Of a stretch of 64,000 bases of DNA, positions 10,221-18,678 are shown piece after piece. Numbering within the stretch: position 1 is the first letter of the stretch; every line of letters starts with the position of its first letter. Source of the stretch: Diacronema lutheri (lineage: Eukaryota > Haptophyta > Pavlovophyceae > Pavlovales > Pavlovaceae). The notes beneath the pieces are model-generated. The model saw nothing but the letters and a program-made list of their open reading frames with translations, did not search any database and was not told the origin of the DNA. The position numbers and the translations under genes were made by a program. The DNA lies in contig JAGTXO010000014.1 in the NCBI GenBank assembly GCA_019448385.1, forward strand, positions 886,558-950,557, given 5' to 3'.

Positions 10221-11724
10221 AGCGGCCGGCGTGTGGTCGGTGCCGGGCGCTCAAATCGGAATCGGCGGCCGTGGAGGCGCACATCGACGCACTCGACGCG
10301 GAAGTTGCAGCACACGCGATGCGACCGCGCACATCGTGGGCCGCCGCGCCGGCGGGGCGCGCGCGAGGGCTCGCCATCGCGCTCGGCGATAGCAAGCCTT
10401 CGCGTGGCGAGTCAGCCGATAGCAAGCCCTCGCGTGATGCCGAAGGCGTCAACGCCGAGCCCTGCGATGCGGTTCAGCGGACGACGACCGGCTACGGCGT
10501 CGCGAAAGCTGCTCTTGTCCGTCGCGCCTGGCGAGGACCTACCCCAACCCACTCGCCGTGCGAGTGGCGGGATGGTGGCGTGCCAGCGACGCTGCCACGC
10601 CTGTGACGCACCGGGGCGCAAAGAGGGTCGAGCACACGTGCGCGAGCGGGTCAAAGTTCGCGTTCCAGCACGTTGCCACGTCAGCCGGCGGCAACCGTGC
10701 CGACTTCTCATGCCGTACAGCTGCCTGCCGTAATTTGACGAGAGCATGAGCTTGCCGATGTGCGCGCGCACCATGTGGATCCGCTTGCGACCCTCGGCGT
10801 TGAGGTGCGCGTTCCTCGTCTGCTTTCTCGCCGTCAATCTGCGCCTGCGTTCAGGAGCTGATGTTTCTGGGCGGGAAAGGCCACGAGGATGGCGGCCGCC
10901 GGCGCCGGAGGCCAAGACGACGCGGGGCATGAAGTGCGGGCGTACGCGCTGCGACACCGTGGCACGCTTGAGGGCGTGCCGCCTCCTCAACGTCTACACA
11001 CCGCCGAGCAGGGAGGACGGTGGTGGGGTCGGGATGGCGCTGGCCGATCCGGCCACGTTCCGTGTAGTTCCGCCGAGGTCCCGAGCTTGCACAGCGTCGC
11101 GTGCGGCCTCAGCCCGAAGCATTGCCAGCTCAGCACGGCGACCATCCAGGCCATGCACGTCCAGCTCTATGCCTTTGCCACGGCGAACATCGGAAAGGCC
11201 GTGCGGTGAAGCTCATCAAGCTGGGCGTCTCGCTCTTCACCGGCAGGCACACCAATGGGCGCGTCGCAAAGCACATACACCGGTGCCCACGAGTTCGGCC
11301 TGCGTCTGGGCCCGGACATTGCCCCGTCCACGACCGACTCGGGGGAGGGGCTCGCGCTCCGCCAAGGACGGCCGGGCCCAGACGCAGGCCGGACATTGCC
11401 CCGTCCACGGCCGTCCGGCTAACGTACGACTCGGGCGCGGCCGCACACTCGTACGAGAGTGCGTCCACGCCCGAGTCGGTAGGCAGCACTGAGACCATGC
11501 CCGGGCGCTCGGCGCGCGTGCGCGGTCGACCGCATCGTGAGTATCACCGCGCGGACGCGCTTTCGGCAAGCGGGGCAGCGGCACGCTCCACTGTTCCGAC
11601 TCGACGCACACTCGAACCGGCCTCGTACATTCGCCGGACGCACACTCAAACCGTCCGGACTTGCGGCGCGCTGTGTGTTCGACCCGCCGCCGCCGCCATC
11701 CACCCAGTTCGGCGGCGCTCGACC
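10221..11724. other. No gene recognised; sequence upstream of the Fanzor frame
   Basis: Small frames on both strands do not look like conserved protein. One (10271-10606, plus) carries a duplicated DSKPSR segment. The main structure is a pair of repeats at 11297-11409, listed separately. The region may contain 5' untranslated sequence or the left end of the Fanzor element; no terminal inverted repeat was matched to the right flank by eye. Confidence 0.4.
11297..11409. repeat. Inverted repeat overlapping a direct repeat, upstream of Fanzor
   Basis: A 19-bp perfect inverted repeat pairs 11297-11315 (GGCCTGCGTCTGGGCCCGG) with 11372-11390. A 21-bp perfect direct repeat (core GGACATTGCCCCGTCCACG) occurs at 11312-11332 and again at 11389-11409, each copy overlapping one arm of the inverted repeat. 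This compound structure is not explained by coding sequence. Confidence 0.85.
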
Positions 11725-14700
11725 ATGACGGCGCGGCTCGTGCCCATCACGCTCGCCATCGCCGCCTGCTTTGGCGCGGCGCGCGGCACAGGGCTGCTCG
11801 AGACCGCGCCGCTCGCCCTCTCCGCGTCTTCGTCTTCGGCCTCGCCTCTCGCCGACGCCGTCTCAGTCGTCGCGCCGCGGCCCGCCGACATGCTCACCGG
11901 CGGCACCGTCGTTCCGAGCCTGCGCAACGTCGGCGGCATCGTGGCGCGCTCCGCATCCTCCGCTCTGCTCGCCGACGCCAAGGACGGCCGCACGTACGCG
12001 CCGCCCGACGGCGGCGCGCGCCGCACGGCGCAGGCGTCGCGGCCGCCGCCGTCGCCGTTCGCGTCGATCGTGCACGAGCGCCGACGCAGCCGGCGGGAGC
12101 GCCGGCAGGAGGCGCTCGCAGCGCGGCGGCGGGCGAGGCGGCTCTGCCGCCGCCGGCTCTGCACGAGCGCGCGCGTGCCGCCGCGCGCGCGAGCGGCGCG
12201 CGGCGCGCGCGCCGCTGCGCTCGCGCTGTGCTGCGCAGGGCTGGCGTGCTCAGCCGCGTGCATGGCCGGCCGCTGCGCGACCGTCGCGCTCCCGCCCATC
12301 GCCGCCGAGCTCGCCTTGGTTGCCAAGCTGAGCGCGCGCGCCGCGTGCGAGTGGGCGCTCGCTGGAGGCGTTACACGCGACGGCGCGATCGCGGCTGCCA
12401 GCGCGTTGGCGCAGGTGTGGGCGACGACGCGGCTGCACACCGCCGCCCTCGCGATGCTCGGCGGCGGCCGCCGCCGCCACGAGCCTGCGCGCGGCGCGGA
12501 CGCTTGCGCGCGAGCGAGCGACGAGGCGTCCGCGCCCGCGCCCGAGCCGTGCGCGCAGTACGGCGCGTGCGAGCCTCGACACGCCGCCGGCGGACGCGGG
12601 TCGCGCTGCGATTCGCGCTCGCGCGTGCCGCCGCGCGAGCAACCGCCGCGCGTTTGGCCGCCGTTCCTCCTCTCCGAGCCGCGATGCGACTTTCGGCGCT
12701 ACCTCTACCAAGGCGGGATCGAGCGGCTGGAGCATTACGTCGGCGCGCACAGGACCGACATGGTGATGGCCCACCTCGCCGAGCAGGACAAGTTGTACGC
12801 CAAGAACTGCGACGAGATGGGCCAGCCACGCATGCGCACTGCCGTGCAGCTCGCGGCGGCGGCGGCTGCGCGCGCTTCCGACGCTGCGCGCAGCGCCGCC
12901 GCCGCGCTGCCCGCGCCCGCCGCGCCGCTGCCGGCCGCCGCGCCGCCTGCCGCCGAGCCCGCGCCGCACGCCGAGGCCGAAGTGTGTGGCGAGTGCGAGC
13001 CGGGCGCGCCACGAGCGTGCGCCGATGGCGGCGAGGCGGAGGCGCGCGCCGGCGCGGCTCGCGCCGACCGCTCGCCGCTGCCGCCCGCCGCTGCTGCCGA
13101 CGCACGCGCAACGGCGGGCGCGCGTGCGCCGCGCATGCCGTCGCGCCGCGCGTGCGGTGCGCGCTGCGCGCACGGCTGCGCTGCCACGGGCGGCGATGAG
13201 CGCGCGAGCCGTGCAGCCACCGGTGCGACCAGCTGCGCTGACGCCTCCTCTGACGCCTCCTCCTCGGGCGAATCCCTCTACGCGGGCTCGGACTCTGACT
13301 CCGACAGCGGCGACGGCGGTGGCGGGCGCGGCGGCGGGTGCGGCGGCGGGCGCGGCGGCGGGCGCGGCGGCGGGCGCGGCGGCGGGCGCGGCGGCGGGCG
13401 CGGCGGGCGTGGCGGACGCGGCGGACGCGGCGGACGCGGCGCCGGTGGCGGCGGTGGCGGCGCCGGCGGCGGCGGTGGCGGGCGTGGTGGCGGGCCACCG
13501 CGGAAGCGGCGGCGGCACGTGCGCGCCACGCAGCGGACGAACGCGCTCGACGACGCGGACCGCGCCCAGTCCATCAAGCTGCAGCTGAAGACCATCGTGC
13601 GCCCCGCCTACCTACAGCGCATGCAGGACTTTGCGGTCAAATTTGACCGCATCGCCGCGCTCGCGATCGAGGTCGGCGTCGACTTTGCCGAGCGCGCGCT
13701 GCGCTCCGGCGAGGAGCTGCCCGCCGTGTGGACGGAGTCCTACTGGAGGGCGGTCATCTGGGCCGTGACGCGGAGGGCAAACGCGACAGGCGCGCCTCCG
13801 CAGCACGGGCAGCTCGGCGCTGACCTCGCGGACTTTGCCGGCGCGCACCACGCCGTGCTCGCGGCGGGCGGGCCGATCGAGGTCGCGTACATGAAACCGC
13901 CGCTTAACTTCCTCGCCGCGCAGCTCACGACCAACTACGTGAACCACGTGCGCACGTCGGGCCTGTACGGCGCGCTCGAGGCGCTCGTCAAGGTGCACCT
14001 CGCGAGGGCCACGCGCGCCGAGCAGGTTGCTGCGGCTGGGCTCGCCGCGCCGCCGGCCGGCAACGGCGCGCTGTCCGCACAGACGATGCGGCACGCGCGC
14101 CGCCGCTGCACGCGGCTCATCTGGCGCGGCCAGATCGACGACGCGTCGCTGCCCGCGGCGCTGCGCGACGACGACGACCTGCTGCGCGAAGTGCTGCCCG
14201 CTTGGGAGCTCTTTGACGCCGACTACGATGGCGACCACAACATGGGTTGGTACCTCAATCGCCCGCCGGGCGAGAGCAACAACGTGGGCGACGGGTACAG
14301 GGCGATGCTCCGCGTGCTCGACGCCGCGCGGCAGGCCAACGGCGACAAGCCGATCGGCCCGAAGCGCCTTCCGGGCAAGAAGAGCCTCATCGTCGGCCAC
14401 TTCCTCCGCATCGACGCCGAATTCCTCCAGCATTGGCTGCGCTGCACCGAGGACTTTGTGCGGGCGTTTGGCAGAGGCTGCGACGCGGGGCGGCCGATCA
14501 CCGCAGGCAGCAACCGCACGCGCATCTTCAACGTGGTGTTCAAGATGGACGTGTCGCGCGCGCTCCGGCGCGCCAACCGCGCGGGTGGCCACGTCTCGTC
14601 GATCCAGACGGACGGCAAGGCCGCGTCCGTCCTGCGCACGTGCGACGCGCCGCTCGCGAGTTGCCTTGGCGGGCGCGACGAGCTCGGGCGCACCGACTAC

Positions 14701-15522
14701 CTCGACCGCGAGACGCTGCGCCGCTACACGCCCGAGCAGATCGTCGTGTTCGACCCGGGCAAGAACAAGCTCTTCTTCGCGTGGGCGTGCGCGCTGTTCG
14801 GCGCGACGCGTCCGCGCACGCTCAGCTGGTCGGCGGCGCGGCACCGGCGGCTCGCCGGCGAGCGCCGCGCGACGGAGCGGATGCTGCGGCGCAAGAAGAT
14901 GACGGTCGTGCGCGGCGACCCGCAGCGCCGCTCGATCGCGCAGCTCGAGGAGGCGCTCGCGGGCCGCGACGGCCACGGCGCGCCGCTGCTCAACGAGGAC
15001 GAGCGCCGCGAGGCGCGCGAGCTGCTGCGAGGCGCGTACGGGCACGAGTGGTTCCGCACGCACCGCATGCACGCCTACTCCAACCACCAGCGCGCGCACA
15101 GCAGGATGGTCGACGCGTTCGCGGCGACGTACGGCGGGCCGAGCGAGGTCGTGATCGCGGTCGGCGACTGGAGTCTGCAGCTGCACTACCCCAAGTTTGG
15201 CAAGTGGCACGAGCGCGGCAAGATGCCGTCGCAGACGATGGGCATCGTCGACGCCTTCCGCGCGCGCGGCTACACGATCGGCTTCATCGACGAGAGCTAC
15301 ACGTCGCAGGACTGCAGCAAGTGCGACGGCAAGAGCTGCTGCGACTTCTTCACCAAGACGCGCCGGCAGGTCCGCGTGCGCAAGCACGACCCGTCGAGCC
15401 CGATGACCAACCGCGTCGTCAAGACGCTCGTGCGCTGCGCGTGGTGCCGAACCATCTTTGACCGTGACTTCAACGCCGCGCGCAACATCTACAAGAAGGC
15501 GCTCGAGCTGCGCGGGCCGTGA
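11725..15522 (+). CDS. Fanzor RNA-guided nuclease (eukaryotic TnpB-like), with N-terminal extension and RGG box
   Basis: Open for 1265 residues from the ATG at 11725; the frame is open further upstream, so the start is uncertain. The nuclease body is about residues 610-1265. RuvC-I is VVFDPGKNKLFFAW (Asp1010). The usual RuvC-II position reads VIAVGDWS (Asp1148, no glutamate), and a glutamate 42 residues later (Glu1190, FIDESYTSQDCSKC) fits the relocated acidic residue reported for Fanzors. The zinc ribbon is CSKC (1197-1200) and CAWC (1238-1241), followed by RuvC-III DRDFNAARNIY (Asp1248). Before the body lie a Ser/Asp acidic patch, an RGG/RG-rich stretch (about 531-592) and a basic RKRRRHVR that could be a nuclear signal. 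The first 530 residues are Ala/Arg-rich with a signal-like start and may include unspliced sequence. In TnpB/Fanzor systems the protein cuts DNA guided by an RNA from the element's 3' side. No frameshift is seen in the conserved part. Confidence 0.85.
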   Translation: MTARLVPITLAIAACFGAARGTGLLETAPLALSASSSSASPLADAVSVVAPRPADMLTGGTVVPSLRNVGGIVARSASSALLADAKDGRTYAPPDGGARRTAQASRPPPSPFASIVHERRRSRRERRQEALAARRRARRLCRRRLCTSARVPPRARAARGARAAALALCCAGLACSAACMAGRCATVALPPIAAELALVAKLSARAACEWALAGGVTRDGAIAAASALAQVWATTRLHTAALAMLGGGRRRHEPARGADACARASDEASAPAPEPCAQYGACEPRHAAGGRGSRCDSRSRVPPREQPPRVWPPFLLSEPRCDFRRYLYQGGIERLEHYVGAHRTDMVMAHLAEQDKLYAKNCDEMGQPRMRTAVQLAAAAAARASDAARSAAAALPAPAAPLPAAAPPAAEPAPHAEAEVCGECEPGAPRACADGGEAEARAGAARADRSPLPPAAAADARATAGARAPRMPSRRACGARCAHGCAATGGDERASRAATGATSCADASSDASSSGESLYAGSDSDSDSGDGGGGRGGGCGGGRGGGRGGGRGGGRGGGRGGRGGRGGRGGRGAGGGGGGAGGGGGGRGGGPPRKRRRHVRATQRTNALDDADRAQSIKLQLKTIVRPAYLQRMQDFAVKFDRIAALAIEVGVDFAERALRSGEELPAVWTESYWRAVIWAVTRRANATGAPPQHGQLGADLADFAGAHHAVLAAGGPIEVAYMKPPLNFLAAQLTTNYVNHVRTSGLYGALEALVKVHLARATRAEQVAAAGLAAPPAGNGALSAQTMRHARRRCTRLIWRGQIDDASLPAALRDDDDLLREVLPAWELFDADYDGDHNMGWYLNRPPGESNNVGDGYRAMLRVLDAARQANGDKPIGPKRLPGKKSLIVGHFLRIDAEFLQHWLRCTEDFVRAFGRGCDAGRPITAGSNRTRIFNVVFKMDVSRALRRANRAGGHVSSIQTDGKAASVLRTCDAPLASCLGGRDELGRTDYLDRETLRRYTPEQIVVFDPGKNKLFFAWACALFGATRPRTLSWSAARHRRLAGERRATERMLRRKKMTVVRGDPQRRSIAQLEEALAGRDGHGAPLLNEDERREARELLRGAYGHEWFRTHRMHAYSNHQRAHSRMVDAFAATYGGPSEVVIAVGDWSLQLHYPKFGKWHERGKMPSQTMGIVDAFRARGYTIGFIDESYTSQDCSKCDGKSCCDFFTKTRRQVRVRKHDPSSPMTNRVVKTLVRCAWCRTIFDRDFNAARNIYKKALELRGP

Positions 15523-16170
15523 GCGACGGGGCTGCCGCCGGACACGAGCGCGCGCGCGCGCGCACCGCGCGCTCGTGTCCGGCGGCGCAGCCCCCTCGCC
15601 GCTCGCTCGCGCCCGAGCTGACGCGCGCGGCCGCGCGCGTGGCGAGCTCCTCCGCTCGCCACGCACCGCGGTTGCCGACGCGCGCTCGCGCAAGCACCAC
15701 CACCACGCCGCAAGGCGCACAGACCTGCACGCTCCGTACGGCGGCGCTGCTGTCGGAGGCAAGTTGCTTGCCTCCAGCAGCAGGCCGTCGGGCCGATCCG
15801 CCCCGTGCATGTGCACGGGGCGGTCGGGCACTTGGGTTACCGCGTCCGCGGATCGCGCGCGCACAGGCGCGCGCGGCTGCGTTCGCGCACAGGCCGCTAC
15901 TAGGTGTGCGGTCCCCTCTGCTCGGAGTTTGCGCCGATGGCACAGGCCGCCGGCGTCACGCAAACGAGGTCACATCGTCTGCCGCAGTTTGGGCTCGCCC
16001 AGTTTGGGCGAGCCCAGCTGTGGGCCCCCGACCGAGCTGGTCGGGGGAGCGTTGCTTTCTGGATGCGGCGGCCCCAGAGAGCGCGCCCCTGCCCCTGCGG
16101 TCGGCGCGCGTGCGCGCGCCGACCGCAGGGGCCAGGGTTGCGATCATGTATGGGGCGCACAGGCGCCCTA
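15523..16170 (+). ncRNA. Serial-hairpin region 3' of Fanzor, candidate guide (fRNA/omega-RNA) locus
   Basis: Starting a few bases after the Fanzor stop there are at least nine strong hairpins with little between them. Arms: 15528-15554 with 15566-15594 (about 27 bp, one 2-nt bulge); a perfect 20-bp palindrome at 15621-15640; 15641-15646 with 15655-15660; 15755-15763 with 15767-15775; 15798-15809 with 15812-15823; 15854-15862 with 15867-15875; 15990-16001 with 16005-16016; 16025-16033 with 16039-16047; 16091-16110 with 16113-16132 (20 bp); 16153-16158 with 16163-16168. Two of them share an ACAG loop. Fanzor guide RNAs are known to come from the 3' end or flank of the gene, so the location fits. 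The same DNA would also lie in the 3' flank of the convergent TPR gene, so a 3'-end or terminator role is the alternative. No guide boundary can be fixed from sequence alone. Confidence 0.4.
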
Positions 16171-16382
16171 TATATGGCAGGCGGCTCACTCTTCGGCGGC
16201 GGCGGGCGGCGGGCGGTGTGGTGGTGCGGCCGGCGGCGCGGCCCCCGTCTGCGTATTCGCGGCGCGCGGCGGCTAGGCGCGAGGGGGCCGTTGGGCCTGC
16301 TCCGCCGGTCGCCTCGCTGCACGCACGTCGACGACGGCATTTATACTTCGCCCCCCTCTCCCCCCGGGGGAGGCCGCGGCTG
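16171..16382. other. GC-rich spacer downstream of the TPR gene
   Basis: No coding sequence recognised. A further small C/G palindrome lies around 16352-16372 just downstream of the TPR stop. Probably 3' untranslated sequence of the minus-strand gene. Confidence 0.4.
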
Positions 16383-17773
16383 CTAGCGCTCGGCGCCCCC
16401 GCCCTGACCGTTGGGCGCAGCGCGCGCGACGAGCGATTGCAAGAACTCGTCGAAGCCGGCGTTGCCCTTCGCGACGCCGATCGAGCAGCGCGCAGAGTTG
16501 GATACAAGCTCGTCGGCCTCCGCCTGCGCGAGCTGCATCGCCTGCTGAAAGTAGTGCACCGCTTCGCCGTGCGCGCCCTGCAGATTGGAGAGGACGCCGA
16601 GTTGTCGGTACGCATCACCCTTGCCGCGCGTATCGTTGAGCGTGCGCGCGAGCTGCAACTGTCGCTCTGCGCACGCTTTGGCCGTTGGTATGTCCTCAAC
16701 GCTCGCAATCATCCCCAAGTTGCCGCACGCGAGCGACTCGCCGGCAAGCGAGCACATGCGGATGGCGTAGCGCAACGCGTGCTGGTGGTTGGCGACGGCC
16801 TCGTCGGGCATCTTGAGCGCCGCGTAGCACAGCCCCAAGTTGACGTGCGCGATGTACTTGCCCGGTACGTCCGCAACCTCGAGGTGCTTCGTGTGGTATT
16901 GCACCGCCTGGCGCGCGTGGCTGTCGCCCATGATCTGGTAGTCAACGCCGATGCTGTTACACGCGAGCGCCTCACCCACCGCGTCGCCGCTCTCCAGGCA
17001 CGATTCGAGGAAGTGCTTGTAGCACTTGATCGCCTGCAGCGCGACGGCGGCGCGCCATTCGAGTTGTGTTGTATGCGCATGGCGCTGCCCTCCCTTCCCC
17101 TTGCCTCCTCCCCTCCCCTCGGCTCTCCGGGTGCGCGCTCGGCTGGGCGCGCTGGGCCCGCGCGCTTCGCACGGGCTCGCGCGCGCACCTGCGCGTAGTC
17201 GGCGACGTTATCAAAGAGCACGCCCTGCTTGAAGGCCTGCACGCCCGCGGTGCTCGGCTGGCCGGCGCGGCGCGCGGAGTGGGCGAGGAGGGCGTAGTCG
17301 CGCATGCGCTCGGCAGAGGCCTTGTCGCTGCTCAGCGCGTTGTGCCGCGGCGCCTTCTTCGCGACGCGTGCCGACAGCTCGGCGATCTGGTGGAGGGACG
17401 AGAGGTGCTCATCGTCGGCGCTCATCTTGAGGTCGATGCGCGCCGGGCAGTTGTACTCCTGCGGCGGCTCGACGCGGAGAGGCTGCTTGACGCGCGGCAT
17501 TATCGGCTGCTGCGCGCCCGCGCCCGCGTGCGCCGCGCCGCCGCCGCCGATCGGCGCGAGGAACGGGTCGTCGTACGCGGCTTCGTACTCGGCCTCGAGC
17601 CGTTCGTTCACCTCGGGCGGCGGCGAGCGCGCGCGCATCTTCGAATCGGACATCCAGCGAGCGGGCGCGCGTGCGCGAGAGCTGTCCGCCGTCATGCCCG
17701 ACGACGACATCAGCCGGTTGATCGTGTCCAGCGGCGGCCCCTCGTCTGCGCGCGCCGCGAACAGGGACGACAT
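16383..17773 (-). CDS. TPR-repeat protein (possibly TTC29-like, axonemal)
   Basis: Two exons, 17773-17189 and 17033-16383, joined in phase 0 as NVADYAQ|AIKCYKHF, give 411 residues. The donor is GTGCGCGC and the acceptor CTGCAG. The N-terminal third is low complexity with acidic and Ser/Arg parts. From about residue 170 there are five or more tetratricopeptide units with the usual small-residue pattern, e.g. NLGLCYAALKMPDEAVANHQ, NLGMIASVEDIPTAKAC, QLGVLSNLQGAHGEAVHYFQ. The layout and a C-terminal SARCSIGVAKGNAGFDEFL segment loosely recall TTC29 of cilia, but TPRs are too generic to be sure. Its start codon is 38 bp from that of a Nicolin-1 gene on the other strand. A shared promoter and a common flagellar role are inferred. 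Confidence 0.75.
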
Positions 17774-17811
17774 GCTGCTGCCCCCCGCCCGTAGCGTAAC
17801 TGTCGCGCACG
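17774..17811. promoter_or_regulatory. 38-bp divergent promoter, TPR gene and NICN1
   Basis: Only 38 bp separate the two start codons, so both genes must be driven from one very short bidirectional region, or transcription initiates inside the opposing gene. It contains a C6 run and no obvious TATA box. Confidence 0.6.
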
Positions 17812-18576
17812 ATGGGCGGCGGTTTGGTGGAAGTTGCGTTCACGCTCGGCGCGCCGCAGCGCGTGGACGAGCTTGGCGCGAACCGACGGTCGTCGCGGCT
17901 GACACAGGAGCTCTACTTTAGCCCGCCCGCGCGGCTCCGCGCCATTACTTTCCAAAACTACTACTCAGCCGCCGTCGCCGTGCACGTGCGCGGCCGCGCG
18001 CTGCCGCCGGCCACCGACTTGTCCGGCGCGAGCGCGTCGACATGGCACGTGGCGCTCGAGACTACGCAGCTGATGGACGACCCGCACTTTGAGGACGATG
18101 CGCAGCGCTTCCACTCCTTCGACCTTACTTCGCCGCAGCTCGCGCCGGTTGACGTGCTCGACAGCGCGCACGCGCTGCGCCTCACCTACTTCCAGCCGTC
18201 CCCCGCGTGGGCGGACTTTGGCGCGCGCCGGCTGGCGTGCTTCACGCGCGAAGACAGCGCCGCCGCTGGCGCGCTTGCCGCCGACGTGCACGCCGTCTAC
18301 TCGCCGCACGGCTCCGCCGTCGACGCCCTCCGCCCCGCGTGGCGCAGCGAGCACGGCGCGCTGCTCGCGCAGATGGGCAACGTGCTCGCGGCCGCCGCTC
18401 GCGCGGCCGAGCTTGTCGACGAGCTCGCTGCTCAGTCGGCGCAGCCCGGGGCGGAGGGGCAAGGGGCCGGGTGCGGCGCGCCGCTGGCCGCGCCGCCGCC
18501 GGGCGAGTGGCGCGGCGCGCCGGTCCGCGCGCTCGAGGCGGGCACGCCGTACGGGCCACGGCACGCGGCGAGATAA
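17812..18576 (+). CDS. NICN1: Nicolin-1, tubulin polyglutamylase complex subunit
   Basis: Single-exon frame of 254 residues starting at the first ATG. It matches animal Nicolin-1 over its length: LRAITFQNYYSAAVAVHVR corresponds to the conserved ITFKNYY segment, LMDDPHFEDDAQ to LMPDPHSEEGAQ, and LRLTYFQPSPAWADF to the LRQPSPLW segment. The last 50 residues are Gly/Ala/Pro-rich and not conserved. In animals Nicolin-1 belongs to the TTLL1 polyglutamylase complex, which adds glutamate side chains to axonemal tubulin. Its presence supports a flagellated organism. Divergently paired with the TPR gene and followed within 9 bp by a hairpin. Confidence 0.8.
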   Translation: MGGGLVEVAFTLGAPQRVDELGANRRSSRLTQELYFSPPARLRAITFQNYYSAAVAVHVRGRALPPATDLSGASASTWHVALETTQLMDDPHFEDDAQRFHSFDLTSPQLAPVDVLDSAHALRLTYFQPSPAWADFGARRLACFTREDSAAAGALAADVHAVYSPHGSAVDALRPAWRSEHGALLAQMGNVLAAAARAAELVDELAAQSAQPGAEGQGAGCGAPLAAPPPGEWRGAPVRALEAGTPYGPRHAAR

Positions 18577-18584
18577 AATGAAAC

Positions 18585-18617
18585 GCCGAAACGCGGCGAG
18601 ATAAACCGCGTTTCGGC
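18585..18617 (+). other. Hairpin just downstream of NICN1
   Basis: Perfect 12-bp stem GCCGAAACGCGG (18585-18596) and its complement (18606-18617) around a 9-nt loop. The sequence ACGCGGCGAGATAA containing the NICN1 stop is repeated 29 bp downstream, partly in this hairpin. It may mark the NICN1 3' end or the start of the channel gene's 5' flank. Confidence 0.6.
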
Positions 18618-18678
18618 TCGAAACCATTCCGGTCTGTATTCGCAGTCGCCGGTGTTGGCCGCGGCGAAACGCAGCTTC

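Noticed and set aside
10412-10990. Minus-strand frame with RRRRLTARKQTRNAHLN text
   Set aside because: No conserved motif and no splice partners; left as unresolved sequence.
12250-13518. Long Ala/Arg-rich minus-strand frames opposite Fanzor
   Set aside because: Composition follows the GC-rich third positions of the real gene on the other strand; no motifs.
13612-15963. 783-codon minus-strand frame across the Fanzor body
   Set aside because: Shadow frame; the plus strand has catalytic motifs in order.
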